Part shown: one piece after another, positions 52,569 to 64,000 of the stretch | How the letters are laid out: each line of letters starts with the position of its first letter | Numbering within the stretch: position 1 is the stretch's first letter | Assembly (NCBI GenBank): GCA_022478985.1 | Contig: JAKSZP010014518.1 | Location: forward strand, 1 to 64,000 | Source: Massospora cicadina | Lineage: Eukaryota > Entomophthoromycota > Entomophthoromycetes > Entomophthorales > Entomophthoraceae | Reading direction: 5' to 3' | DNA length: 64,000 nt | Position numbers and translations under genes: made by a program | The notes under the pieces: model-generated | What the model saw: only the letters and a program-made list of their open reading frames with translations | What the model was told of the DNA's origin: nothing | The model's database searches: none

Positions 52569-55500
52569 TCAGCGGCGCGGTGGGAGGTATCCAAACATCC
52601 ACGCTTGAAAGTGGTCCACCAAATGAGACCGTTATCTGTGGACAGCTTCTGGGAGGGTGGGGGTGGATCCTGCGATGGCATCCAAGACAATCGTGTGGAT
52701 AGTCCACATGGCGATTGCAACCACCAGAGCACGGAGGGAGGGTGGAAGGGAGGAGGCCATTGATATAGCAAACATATCTCTTGACAGACTGAAGGGATGT
52801 ATATGATCCTGGCCCAGCAGACGTTGAACTTCGCGCTATATCACTTTAGAGGTAGGACACTTCTCCAGGAGGTGGAACAGCGTTCCATACTGGCCACACA
52901 CGACGCAGGTTGAGTGTAAAGCGTTAGAGTGCTTGGCCATATGGTACACCCACCTCAGGCAGCATTACACATGGGAGCGGATTTGAGGCTGCAACAGAGG
53001 ATGGTGTGCGTATTTCCAGATTGTTTTTTGGGTCTCAATGGAGTAATGGATGTCCATCATGTCCAGGTAGTCCACCCTGGATAGGACATGGGGCCGTGTG
53101 GGGATCACGCCATCTTGGATGGGTAGCCCCTGTACCTCTTGTGTGAACTGAGGAGAGGGGCGGCCTCTCTGGGTTGTATGTCCACTAATACAAATTCTCC
53201 ACTCAGCGCTCCGCATGGAGAGGAGGATTCGTTTGTAGTGGGTTTTAGTACCATGAGGACCTGTGGCCAATGGGTGTGAAGCCAGGTATTTCATCAGGGA
53301 GTGGGGTTTTGATGAATTGTTGAGGCCCAAAGCGGGAAAAGTTGGAGTGGGCTGCACGTGACCAGTGTTGGGAGGGGAGAGTGGGGGCGGTGACGGCTGC
53401 AATCCAGGTACCCAAGATCTTAGCAGCATGGGCTCTGAAGTCAAGCAGGCCCATGCCACCATGATGATAAGGGCCAAACATGATCTCTAGCTGTACTGGT
53501 GGAGGGTGGCCTGACCAAAGCCATCCTTGCAGCAGGGCATACAAGGATTTGAAAAAGCTTGGGGAGAAGGGGATGGCGTGGGCTCCAAACCAGACTTTGG
53601 AGAGGAGCATGGAGTTGGCTAAAACAATCCTGTCAGTAAGGGAAGTAGGGTGGGCTCTGAGGGAGGCGATGCGCTTCGTCACGTTGTCTAGAATATGACT
53701 CTCCATTACTGCTGATGCGTACCCGCCTGCCTCCACCCACATGCTCAGATGGCGGACTGGCCCTATGGTAGGACGTGGCACGAAGGGGAGCACCAGTGGG
53801 TCGGTGTGGGGTGAGCTGGGAGGGCGAGAACATGTGCGAGCAGATGGGCCGGGCTGGGCACTGGTTGCAGGGGCCCAGCAGTTTTGAGACCGACCAAGGA
53901 GGATGATTTCAGTTTTGGAAGCATTAAGTGCAGCATTACTTACCTGGTAATACTCCTGGATGAGAGCTTCCAGTGCGCGTGCGTCTTTATTATTGGACAC
54001 CCCAACCACACAGTCATCTGCAAACGCCATCATCTTGACTGGGGCTTGGCCTGGCACAAGGACCCCAGTGAGTTGGGCATTCACGTTTTGAAGTAGTGGG
54101 TCAAGGCTGAAGTTGTATAAGAGTGGGATAAGGGGGTCCCATTGTTGTAAGCCCCTTTGAGGGTGGACCACTTCCGTTAAAAAGCCAGGGCCACGCACTG
54201 CCATTGTTGCAGATTCCGTGAGCAGCATCACCCATTTGATGAAGCGAGGGGGTAAGCGGAATTGATGGAGGCAGGCCCTGAGGTATTCCCAGCTTACTCT
54301 ACCATAGGCCTTCTGTTGGTCCAAGAATACAAATGCCCCAAAGGCTGTGGACTGGCATGCGTTAGCCACAGTGTGTACGTTGTCCCAAATCGATCTTCTG
54401 GGTATGAAACCAAATTGTTCTGGGGAGATGGTGGCAGATGCTACAGTCCATTAACGGTTAGCCATGATTTTTGTTAAAATTTTTGTATCCGTGTTAGTTA
54501 ATGAAATGGCACGCCAGTTTGCTAAGTCTAGCTTGTCCCCTTTCTTGAAGAGTGTGATGGTGAAGGCCTCTTGACCTCCTGGTAGGAGGCGCGTTTCCAG
54601 AAGGCTCTGGTTAAGTGAGGCAAGCAGCAGTGGGGATATATTTGAAGTTCTTTTTGTAGAATTCATATGGAATGACATCTGGGCCTGGGCATTTCTGGTT
54701 TGGTGCACTGCGGATGGCTGTTCATAATTCATTCAGAGTAATCAAATTCATTATTTCCGGGTATCAGGAAATGGTGCAGATGTGGGCTCAGTCAAAAAAT
54801 TCCGCCAATTCAGCTGGCTGAATTGGATCGGATCAGTATAACTTGGAGCAATACTTCTGTGTTTTGATTGCCACTTCAGCTGGTGTATCCGTGATGGAAT
54901 CATCTGATCTTCGCACCTGTGTGCAGGCCACGCTCTGGCGTGGTGCAAATTTTTTTTAAAAAAATATGCAGTGCACTTGTCACCCTTTGTAATACGTTTG
55001 GCCCTGTACTGAACACAAACCCAATGTTTGTGTTGCCTTTCAAGCGCGTTGAGGTGGGCGGCTGCCTCCACCCACTTCCGGCCCCATGCAGGGCTGTATC
55101 CTGTAGCCAGGATGTTTTATTCCAGGTGTGCCAACTCTACCAGAGCGCGCAAAATGACATCCAATGTGCCTCGTGAGCATCTGTAGGAGAGGTGGCGAGA
55201 GTGGCGGATGGTATCCTCTTTTAAAATTGCCCATGTGGAGATGGGGTCCGCACAAAATGGTGAAACAAACTCTTTTGCCAAAGTTGCTGATTCCACCCAA
55301 GTGGAAAATCCTGGTGACGCGAGTTTGGGTGGGGTGGAGTTTGCACCAATGTGGGGCCTTAGCCACTGTGACAGGTAGGTGGTAGGTTATCGAGACCAGT
55401 TGGTGGTCAGAGAATTCCATTTTTGTTGTTTTGAAGTGGGAAATGTGGGGTTGAGATATCGCCAGTGTAAGGATAAGGTCGATGCAGGACATAGACTTTA

Positions 55501-56079
55501 ATTGGCTGTTGTGGATGTGGGGGCGCGTCATGTTTTTGAGCAGTGGGGCTTGCTGTGGCAGAGCATCCATTAACCCAAGGGTGGCCTTTAGAATGCAAAG
55601 TTCTATGTGACCCTGGGGCGTGGGAGGAGGAAGGCCAACGGTCCATTGGTGTGTTTAGCCAACAGTTCATGTCACTGACTACAAAGGGTTTGGGGGTAAT
55701 GGGAGGGATTTGACTGACAAGAAAAATTCCTGACGCTCTCATGCACCGTTTGGGGCGTAGATGTTGATGATAGCATGCACCACATCAGCCCACGAGAAAG
55801 TGACAATGAGGACTCGGCCATTGAGGAAGGTTTCTGACAATAAAAATTTAAAGAAATTGTTTCTCTGAAATAACACCCCACAGTGCTCTGACCAAAAGGA
55901 TAGGGATTGGAGGAGCATGGTTTTCCAAGCCTCCTCAGAACCTCGCGGACAGTGTGACTCCTGGATGGCCAGGATATCCATGGGTAAATTTTGTTGTAAA
56001 AAACTCAGTTACTAGCCTAGGATGGCGAGGCCTTGAGTCTGGCGATATTCAACATCCCTAAAGTGAAGGTTTCCCCCAT
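52569..56079 (-). pseudogene. LINE ORF2 protein, minus copy
   Basis: ATG at 56079-56077, TGA at 52571-52569. The ORF1 stop (56088-56086) is 6 bases upstream in the same arrangement as the plus copy (TAA GGT GTG ATG). Endonuclease: DILAIQESHCPRGSEE (55980-55930), VSDMNCWL, SDHQLVSITYHLP (55420-55380). RT: LFKKGDKLDLANWRAISLTN (54550-54490), FVFLDQQKAYGRVSWEYL, then MAFADDCVVGVSN (54035-53995), so F-A-D-D is intact. The C-terminal STCVVCGQYGTLFH motif near 52920-52870 keeps C-x2-C. The total span is not a multiple of three, which agrees with net indels. Confidence 0.85.
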
Positions 56080-56085
56080 CACACC

Positions 56086-57521
56086 TTAGGTGTGAGGGGG
56101 TGGGCACCCAGGCCCACTAGCCTCCTCTGGATCCCCACAGGCCTCCTCTAGATCCCCACGGGCCTTCACGGCAGCGTGGGTGTTTGCAGCAACACTCTCA
56201 GTAGTTTTGTTGATTTTAGCAGAAAGGTTCGCGTTGGCTTTTGCCTTCACTTTTTGTTTCCCCAACGTCAGACAAATTTTTTGCAGTGCGGATGAGTTCA
56301 GTGCACCGTTGAGCGGGTCAAAATTATTTTTTCAGGTAGGATGGGTCCCAAGTTGGTTTCAACCAGAGCTTGGTTGCAAAGATTGGGTGAGATCGAGTCC
56401 CCCATCAGATCCTCAGATTGGGTGGCCCAATTGGCATGAGCTTCCCAATCTGCTTGGTTGATGGATTCCTAAGTTGCTTCCGCCGTGAAGGTTTCTATGT
56501 CCTCCTGGCGTTGGAGTGTGGGATAATGGTGGTGACTTTGGCCACTTCCTTGGCCGCGGCCCTGTGGGCCTGCTTGGCCTTCTTCCGCTCTTGTGGGGAA
56601 ATAGGCTTTACCAGTAGGTAGCAGCCTTGTGCTCCCCACGGGAAAGCCTCTTTGGTGCTTGCGGTTGGTTTGTAGTGCGCCTCTCTGCTGGCCATGGCCG
56701 CCGAGGGGTGCTCTTGGAATGTGACGCCCTCCTTGGTGGGGCATGCGTGTGCCTTATGGACAAACATGTCACAGTGGGTGCAGATGGGGGGCGCGCTGTC
56801 CACTGTTACCAAGAAAGGGTGGGTGGTATGCCCTTTGATATGAATAAAAGTGGAGTGCAGGATCTGGGTTAGGTCCTTCATGATCTCCTCAGTTGGGGTC
56901 AGAACCGTGATGGCTTTGCCAGTGCACATTTGTGGCATCAGTGTAAAGCGTTGCATCTCAAAAGATTGTATTTTGCCATAGATGGCGAGACCATCTTTCA
57001 GGTGTTGCTCCAAAATGTCATGTTTTACCATAGTAGGCAAAAAGTCAAACGTGAGGAAAATTTGGTTGGATTTTGTCCATCTGGTGCATTTGGTTTCAAT
57101 GACCCATTGCCCTTTGGGGAGGTCGATCACTACACACACTGCAGCAGCCTCATCTGCAGCCTCCTTGTTTTAGAAACCTAGGTCCAGCCAACTGCATGAC
57201 ATGGAGTGAGTTGTGACATACATCGCAGTCAGGAAAAAAGTGTGCACATCCCCACAAAATTTTTCCCATAAAGCCATTTGGTGGATGTTCAGAAACATGC
57301 AGACTCCATATTCCACCGACAAAAGTAGCTGGGAGTGCGGCGTGTTGATGTACTGGTTGCATCGTGCTTGCCAAGTGAGGATTTCTTGGGAAATAGTGAC
57401 TGCCAGTTTTTTTAAAATTTTTTTCTATTCTGCCAGTTTCTCTGAGGCGTTTTCGAACATTTGAGGCCTTGGGCCTACCACCTGCTCCTCTTACCTTACT
57501 TGCCCAACTGCTCCCTGACAT
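56086..57521 (-). pseudogene. LINE ORF1 protein, minus copy
   Basis: ATG at 57521, MSGSSWASKVRGAGGRPKAS as in the plus copy, then a change to the +1 frame where homology continues (EILTWQARCNQYINTPHSQ). The frame 57139-56495 gives VVIDLPKGQWVIETK, FLPTMVKHDILEQHLKDGLA, and the knuckle CTHCDMFVHKAHACP (C-x2-C-x4-H-x4-C, about 56785-56740). At the position of the plus copy's TAA (40884) this copy reads a serine codon. A later frame change precedes the stop at 56088-56086. Confidence 0.8.
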
Positions 57522-57531
57522 GAGCGCAGAC

Positions 57532-57601
57532 TAATCTCCCCTGTGAGATTATCAAACTAGATTCAGACTTTAATTGAATAGGTTGCAAAAGTGATTGCAA
57601 C
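57532..57601 (-). promoter_or_regulatory. Two conserved hairpins in the LINE 5' leader (minus copy)
   Basis: On the minus strand: GTTGCAA-TCACTT-TTGCAAC (57601-57582) and TAATCTC-ACAGGG-GAGATTA (57551-57532). Stems are identical to the plus copy; the only difference is one base in the second loop. Confidence 0.65.
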
Positions 57602-57624
57602 GAGAGAGAAAAGTTCTTGCTTAC

Positions 57625-60530
57625 ATAATTCTTTGTCAGGCCTAAATCTCAAATGTTTTATTAAATTTAAGTTATATAGCATTAGACAAATTTGACTAAG
57701 ATCATTAAATTTTGCAACTGATAAATTTGGTATAAATTACTATTTATATGCTCCAATAATAGATACTCCAGGCTCATAGACACTATCTCAACTTTTATTT
57801 CTTTACTATAAAAAAACAAATCACTATTTGAACTTATTTCACCTTATCTCTAACTTCGCCTTATCTTGTGCTCACTTTTATCTATTACTACTTCCCCTTA
57901 CCATATAAGATTTATAATTATATTTCCTAATCTGCTCCCAGTTTCTAACAGGGCGTGTGCTGATCATTCATATATCCCTTATTTTACTTGCGCTATTTAA
58001 GGTGTAATTCATTTACTCAATAAAGGAGCTTTTACCATACTATAACTAGTTTTAATTACACAATATAATATCAAATCCCTTCTCCAATAAGGGTCCAGGT
58101 TAGGAACTTAGGAGGAACTTTGGACCTCTCTTTAAGGCAGGGTGACATACTAAGCATACCACTTCTGCCATATTGTTGGGATTATAGGACTGTGCTAAAA
58201 AAAGAACTGTTAGTGATCTAATTAAGCACCAATTGTTGACTTTTTTAAGATGCAAATAGTCTTTCAGATATTATCTCGCTTTAGTTACCTTGTTCAACTT
58301 CACAGGTTCCTAGTATGCGCGTAATTTGACCTGCTAATAAAAATATATATGGGTCAATAGTAGCATGAAGACTACTACTCTATTTGAGCTTATTTTAGCC
58401 AAAATTGTTAGATCCAAAGCCAAAATGGTTATAGTCTAATCTTAAATGGTATTCTGGAAAATCTGTAGGTCTTCTTCCCTCTTTAGTAGAGCTTAAATCG
58501 CTCAGTTCAAAAGTTCTTCCCATCACTTATCATCATGCAGAGTCCATATAGATCATAACAATAATATATACAAAGGATATTCTTGTCATTTTAACTCTTA
58601 TCATTAGAGAAAACAGTCTAAAATTATAAAACTTTAATGGTATATTTTTATCTGAAACTGATCTACTTTATCAAAAAAACCAAGGACATTTATAGGATGT
58701 TTGGCGCCCAAATCTTCAGTTGCACCCTATTTAATATGTTGACTGTCACCAAAAAATTAACCTTCCAGGGTCGCTCATACTATAATCTTCTTCATCTGTT
58801 TCAAATATATTCTCTCACTGACCTTTGATGTGACTTATTTGAGTTCAAACAAAGGATGTGTCCCAACATCTTCTCTCAACAATTATAGAATTACCCTTAT
58901 TAGGTATTAACCTGCTCTAGTAAGGGGAAACTTACCCATAAACAACAGATTGTATTCCTGAAAAGGTTGACTTAAAAGTTACGTTATTAAAGGCAGCATA
59001 ACTCGCCAGCAACTCATAAATCCTTTAGTCAATTATAAACTAAACTAGAAAGGCTCATATAAACTAATTACGTTATATAGTAAGATTGACAACCTAACCA
59101 CTTGACTGCTGTCAGGTATCATCCCTGACATGTATTAAGCAATCTGGCATATTGATTCAATGGATCAGCCTCAGTGAAATTAATAATAATTCAGGATAGT
59201 ACTCCAAACAGTAGCTATCACACATAATTAATAACTCCACCATCCACTAGTGGGATGAATCTCCCTAGTGGACAAGCAGAAGAATCATAATTATTTAACT
59301 TGGTTAATGTAGGGATATTGAAATGCCACCACATCCCCCTAATTGACCAGATTATCCAGAGATGAAGATTTTCTGAGATTATGCGCCACCTTAATTCTGA
59401 CTAAGTCCACCAGCATGTTTTAGATGGGAGTTCTCTAGTCTATCTCCATTCCTTGCTCAATGCATCTCTGGAAAACCTTATTCTTAGCGCGTTTCTATTC
59501 TATGTCCTCCTCGCTGCCACCTCCACAGGGTGCAGTTAACACAGCCACATGATACCCTTTTTTGGGTATTCTTGCCAATAAAAGGTCTGGAGAGCCTGTT
59601 TTACCCTGTTCAAGATTTTATGACACCTTGGCGTTTAAGGATCTGCTCATGGAGCTTCTCCAATTCCTTGTTCCCAGTATTTCTTTCAGTATGGGCTCTA
59701 CGTTTTCAATCAGAGTGGAACTTTTCATAGGGACTACTCACGGTGAATCCAGTTTCAAACCATCCTGATTCTACCAATTTGTTTTCTTCTTCCAGTGCCT
59801 CAGGACTACTCGTAGAGGACCCAGCTTCAACCTAAGTTGGTCTTACCAATAACGTAAGGGGACATCACCACATACTTTTTGATATTGTCATACAAATTCA
59901 TGAAATTTACTTTTTTGCATTTTTATATCTATATATCTTTTCTTTATGAATTTATTGTATATTATTTTTTATTTTACTTTCTTATGTCATTTCTTCTTCT
60001 TTTTTGCAAGGGGACTTAACCTATAATTTAGGTTCAGAGGTCTATTTTTAAGTATTAAATTTTCTCATGGTTCAGTAGCACCTATGGGGACTTAGCTAAT
60101 GATAGAACTTACCGTATTTCTTTCTAAGTTCAGTGGTCCTTCATAAAATTGTTTTATTCCTCTCCTAGATCCAATATCAAGACATTATGTATGACTTGGT
60201 TCTTTACGCAACCATCCGCAATGTTCTTAATAATATAGGCATCAGTTGATGGATTGGCGAACACATTGAATGGACCAGCCACAAATTACCCAGCTTACTT
60301 CTTCTTCCAAAACCATAGGTGTCACAATAGGCTACCCCATCCCACACATGGTTCTCCTGTATCAATGGTCAGTTCTTATCGTCCATTGACTATGCTTTAG
60401 TCCTTTATTTAAGGTGGTATTGGACGCCTTCAATTTACAGTTCATTCATTATACTTGCCATTAGGTTCAGATATTAATTGGCACACATCCCTGTACTAGT
60501 TCTGAGGCATAATACAATATTGGTGCTAAG
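57625..60530. other. Long AT-rich region, mostly unassigned
   Basis: No domain clearly readable. The right part (59300-60530) may belong to the minus-strand Gypsy remnant whose integrase is at 60530-61060, as its downstream half and 3' LTR would fall here. The plus frames 59530-59768 do not resemble a known family. A T-rich tract runs 59910-60010. Confidence 0.4.
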
Positions 60531-61060
60531 GCTGCTCTTCGTCCATATAGTATTTCAAACGCTGTTTTTACTGTCGCCATAAGATGACTTAGGGTGTAGG
60601 AGAAGGTAAACAAACCTAGTTAAGTTCCTCAAGTAGAAGTTTTTCATGATGCCAATTCTGTAGCATTAAGGCTAGAGTTGAAGTTACTCTCTCTTTTTAA
60701 AAATAGTGGTTCCTAAACCAAAAAGATAGCGTCATACACCTTGAAATTACTCTCTCTACCATCTCATATGTTTATGAGCATTAGAGAACAAACACCACTC
60801 CTTAGATTCCCATTAGTTTGTCTAACCTTGGAATCATGTAAAACATAAAGTTTGTTCCATTGTCACTTAGTAAAAGTTGCAGGCATTGGTGCTGATATAC
60901 ACTTGGTCCAAAATGAACTTCTCCATGCTTGTGACATCCAATCCGCTCAATGCTTTTGTTTTGAATCATCTATGAGATGGTGTTGGGATTTAAGCCCATA
61001 TTCCAGCCATCTAGCTTACCATGGGTTGCTAGAAGATAATTCCTATAGCGAGTGAATTGA
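60530..61060 (-). pseudogene. Ty3/Gypsy integrase remnant, minus strand (element H)
   Basis: Minus-strand translation near 60890-60845 gives QLLLSDNGTNFM, the second acidic block of integrase with D intact. Near 60745-60720 there is a worn MVERVISR-type glutamate block (equivalent to NGQAERVNR). TAFEILYGRRAALAP lies at 60570-60525, the usual SPFELLYGR region. Frame changes separate them. The left part of the element is not resolvable; to the right it is cut by the LTR of family E. Confidence 0.65.
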
Positions 61061-61099
61061 ATATCAGTTGACCCCCAATTTTGGATTAACAATGTTTGG

Positions 61100-61920
61100 G
61101 GGATTTTAAGTAATTCGCCTGGTTCAGATCCATTGGGCTTGATCCAGGTAAATGCTTAAGATCTCATTGGGAAGAGTTGCCAAAGAAATTGGGGCATCTG
61201 ATAGTTGTTCAATAATTAACTATCAGGTGTACCAATTAAATCAGATAGGTTTCATCAGCAACCATTTGGGAATTATGAGCAAGTTGCGAGGCAAGTGATG
61301 CCGCCTGCAACTAGCAAACTGATCAGTTGATTCACTACCTGCGTTAATGGTAACAAGTCTCATTACCTAAGCAGGTTGCTTGACAAATATGGTTGGTTTG
61401 CTGGGATTGAGTAGAAAAAGTTAGGGACATGTTTTCTGACTCTTTCTGTTTTAGGCCTTGAGAATGCCCAATGATGGAATACTAGCCAGGATGTGAAAGC
61501 CCATTGCTGATGAGACAACAAATGGTAATTCAACAGAAACAGCTGCTGTTTCATCACTGAGGAGCCAACAGAGGGTTGGGCACCACATTCTCTTTATTTA
61601 TTCCCTGGAGAATTCATTTTTGAAAACCATTAATTTGAACATCAATTAGCAGAATTCATTATTAGTTCTAGCCATCTTCTAGGATATTATTGCTGAATGA
61701 TTTAATTAAAGACTCTTTAGTAGGATAAAGAGTAAGGATTGAGGATCCTGAGAAGAGAATATGAACTGAGATGGAATTGCTGCCAACTTTGTGTCACCAG
61801 AGGATAGGGCATAAACGAGGATCTGAACGTGGATCAATTTAGGCGGATAATGTAATAAATTCCTACAGAGGACATCTAGCTTATTTTGAGGAGGAATACC
61901 AGTCAAGTGCTGGACCAAAC
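61100..61920 (+). repeat. LTR-like sequence of family E, upstream of gag
   Basis: Aligns with 5290-5850 by shared blocks (TAAGCAGGTTGCT, GCCAACAGAG, and a GAATGATTTA block at about 61695 against 5795). Within it lies a perfect hairpin, CTGATAGTT-GTTCAATAATT-AACTATCAG (61198-61226). It precedes a gag ORF at the expected distance. The 5' and 3' limits are approximate. Confidence 0.45.
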
Positions 61921-62099
61921 ACTAGTGATCTATTAAACTATAAATAGTCTTCATACTATTATTAATCATATATATTATCAGACAACTCAATGATTGCAAA
62001 ACATTACACCTGTGCAGTTATCAACTAAGGTTTAATAATCGTGGACAAGCGATGAAACCCCTAGAATTTTAACATTTTAGTGCTCACTAAATATGTCTT

Positions 62100-63224
62100 A
62101 GTTGAGTAGAATACTAGGACAAGATGTCATACAAGGATGAATAAAGAAAACTCTGGAAGGAGTTGGCAACTGTCAACAAGAACGCCTTGAATTCTGTGGA
62201 TCAATGAGAATTTGCTGACTTGGAGGAAAGAGTTACCAAGATGGAGTAAAGGAGTCAAAAATGTTGCTAGTTTCGGCAATGAGTTACTAGGAAAAGTAGC
62301 TTCATTAAAGGAAAAGGAAGAAAATTTAGTTTGAGAAGATATATTCTTAAAACAAAACATGATACGGATCTTTTTTGATTATGGTCATTCAGCGCAGATA
62401 TAGAGTGGCTGGTGAAGCAAGTTGAAGAGTTGAAGACTCACAAATGTGAATGTGAGCCTATGTATCTTTTGACTATGAAGAAAGGTTTCCAAGAGCTCAG
62501 TTAGAAAAACAACTATTCCACAAAATATGCTGCCAACATTCACAGCCTTTTTAAAGATGACTCCCAAAATTACTCCTCAACTTAGTCAAGTAGCTGAACC
62601 CAGAGTGGTGGCTAAAGAAACTTCAAAGGAAATTAAAGCTATGACAAAGTTACCTACTTTGCATCAGGATAACGCCCCTGAGTTTTTCTGATTAACTGAC
62701 ATGACAATGTTTGGTTATGAAGATCATCAAAAGGCTTTGATGGTGATGAACTATTTGGACATGGATTGTCAGAACCTAGTGTTACCCCATCTAGAGGGGG
62801 ACAATTGGTCATACACAGAGGCCAAGGCGGCCATCATGAAAGAATTTGGAAGTCACATGCATATGTTGAAGCACAAGCAAGAATTCATAGGATCCAATTT
62901 CAGAAGGATGAAACCTTAGCGAAATTTTCTGATTGTTTTTACCAAGAATCACAAAATTTGGTCAAAGTGAAAGTACTGGATGGTTTTAATGCATGGATCA
63001 TATTGCAAGCAGCCCTTAAGCCCTATTGCAACTCACATAAAATGATGTCTTCCATATTTTCTACCAAGATTAACACCTCACTGAATGTGGATCATTTGAA
63101 AATAGTAGGAGCTACATTCTATGCCCCTAACAGAAGTTTTAAACCAAGTACAGTACAAAATTTGAATCCTACAAAGGGGATTGTTGGGCCACCAGGGGGA
63201 ATCACTGGTGGCGCGTTTATCTGA
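62100..63224 (+). pseudogene. Gag of a Ty3/Gypsy element (family E)
   Basis: A helix-rich N-terminal part (WLVKQVEELKTHKCECEPM near 62405-62460) is followed by TKLPTLHQDNAPEFF and then the capsid core. The core frame 62701-62919 encodes YEDHQKALMVMNYLDMDCQN, WSYTEAKAAIMKEFGSH and HKQEFIG. After a frameshift at about 62890 comes FQKDETLAKFSDCFYQESQN and later LQAALKPYCNSHKMM (to 63045). This is the standard Ty3-type gag pattern found in fungal Gypsy elements. It ends GGAFI and TGA at 63224. No zinc knuckle or pol follows, so the copy is truncated. Confidence 0.75.
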
Positions 63225-63590
63225 AGGGGTGCTTAAAAGTTCACTTTCATGGGTAACCTTGTGACTTTTTTATAAAAAATAAAAACTTTACAATCAAGAA
63301 TTTTATTAGTAATGGGCATAAAAAGTTTTTTATTCAATGCAATCAAGCAATATTTATAATGTTTGGAAATGAAAGGAAAAAGAGAAATTTTAAGGTTAGT
63401 GCATTGGGACCTTTAGGAAAGTCCCAACTTTGATTAGGTGGGAATAGCTTAAGGTGTGGATTAAGATTAGATAGTAGCTTGGAGATTTAAATATTTCTAA
63501 ATTTGGATTAAGACAAGTAAAACCCCAAAATCAGTGTATCAGCTGATAACATAGAGTCAAACCCCATTTTCAAACTTATTGGTCAATTGG
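63225..63590. other. AT-rich spacer
   Basis: No domain recognised. It contains the short inverted repeat GGGACCTTTAGGAAAGTCCC (63408-63427). Confidence 0.4.
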
Positions 63591-64000
63591 AGTTGTGCCC
63601 CTTATATGAATGCATCGACCTTCCCCCTGGACAAGGCTTTCACCTAATTTAGGGAGAATCCCAACAGCGCACTCCTCAAGCCTTATCATAGGGGAGTAGG
63701 TTGTGCCCTGAGGGTTAAGGTAGATGAAAGACTCAAGTTTTGGGGGCAGGTATGGAACATTGTGCTTGATGCAGACCAGATCAGTGATGCCAGTGCTGGA
63801 ATTGTGGAATTAGCAGAAGGTCTTGACTTGGCGCTCAGCGACATTGGAGTGGTAGGACTCATACTTGAAGTGGCTCATGTAGATAATGGAATCAAACTCC
63901 TTTAGGGCGATGTCAATGTTGTCAGCATTGCATTTGCCAGGGATGATGATGGACTGGAGGACTTGGAGCATGCTGTTCATCATCCAGGCAGCGGCACCCT
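63591..64000 (-). pseudogene. Unrecognised minus-strand coding remnant, cut by the window edge
   Basis: From 64000 leftwards one minus-strand frame is readable for about 135 codons with a single stop (TAA at about 63812-63810). It reads WMMNSMLQVLQSIIIPGKCN near the edge, then IALKEFDSIIYMSHFKYESY, and after the stop HNVPYLPPKLESFIYLNPQG. Codon use and GC content are higher than in the flanking Gypsy DNA, so it is either a younger insertion or a decayed gene. I do not recognise the family; the N-terminus lies outside the window. Confidence 0.45.

Larger units (their letters stand above)
52305..57624 (-). mobile_element. Full-length L1-type LINE, minus strand
   Basis: Homologous along its whole length to 40336-45623 in opposite orientation. 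It starts (minus strand) near 57617 with AAGAACTTTTCTCTCTCG, as the plus copy does, and ends near 52313 with CAATAAATTCAAATAAAAAG. A short shared sequence TTGCTTAC (52305-52312 and 57617-57624) may be the target duplication. It keeps the RT aspartates that the plus copy has lost but has its own stops and frameshifts. The longest open frame (53245-54369, 374 codons) covers most of RT. Confidence 0.9.

Noticed and set aside
61573..61588. Link between family E LTR and retroposon R through a shared GGTTGGGCACCAC
   Set aside because: A single 13-mer match without surrounding homology; the family E copy at 5725 does not have it.
1..64000. CRISPR arrays, operons, bacterial genes or rRNA
   Set aside because: No regularly spaced short repeats, no ribosome-binding-site pattern and no rRNA signature; all recognised coding sequence is from eukaryotic retroelements.

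Overview
This 64 kb window is eukaryotic and consists almost entirely of transposable-element sequence. I found no intact host gene, no rRNA or tRNA gene and nothing prokaryotic. The element set is Ty3/Gypsy LTR retrotransposons (including a chromovirus with a C-terminal chromodomain), an L1-type LINE with two ORFs, tRNA-headed SINEs and an unrecognised retroposon. With the AT-rich, stop-riddled decay this fits a filamentous fungus with a large TE-swollen genome. A basidiomycete such as a rust is my guess, at low confidence and from element types only.

Layout. 1-2160 is the pol half of a decayed Ty3/Gypsy element (+). 2172-2218 holds a tiny insertion scar. 3500-4560 is a Gypsy RT remnant (-). 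5290-5850 is an LTR-like copy followed by an ~85 bp minisatellite. 7310-7749 and 8470-9023 are two 5'-truncated copies of an unrecognised retroposon, called R here. 9413-16325 is a Gypsy element on the minus strand with both LTRs (element C). 17054-18380 contains two inverted LTRs. 18987 to about 20600 is a longer R copy (-). 20.8-25.1 kb is mostly unrecognisable AT-rich DNA.

25152-39591 is Gypsy element A (+), with LTRs of about 620 bp and a Gag that contains a collagen-like Gly-X-Y tract. A is split by a SINE in its RT (29497-29630) and by chromovirus D (31883-37813). The right LTR of A seems to be shared with a second copy, B (39592-49943), which is split by a full-length LINE (40336-45623) with a perfect 17 bp target-site duplication. 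Two copies of another gag-like sequence follow (49944-50560 and 51040-52080), the second broken by a tRNA-derived SINE. Then come another SINE and a second full-length LINE in inverse orientation (52313-57617). The tail holds a minus-strand Gypsy integrase (60530-61060), an LTR plus gag of a further Gypsy lineage (61100-63224), and an unrecognised, relatively GC-rich minus-strand reading frame running off the right edge.

Nothing here forms a working pathway. The interest lies in nested insertion history and in unusual parts of the elements: the collagen-like Gag (seen in three copies), the R retroposon with its AGTACTAA terminus and long direct repeats, the paired conserved hairpins in the LINE 5' leader, and the conserved stop-restart junction between LINE ORF1 and ORF2. 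Most coding features are pseudogenes; their limits are approximate where reading frames jump.
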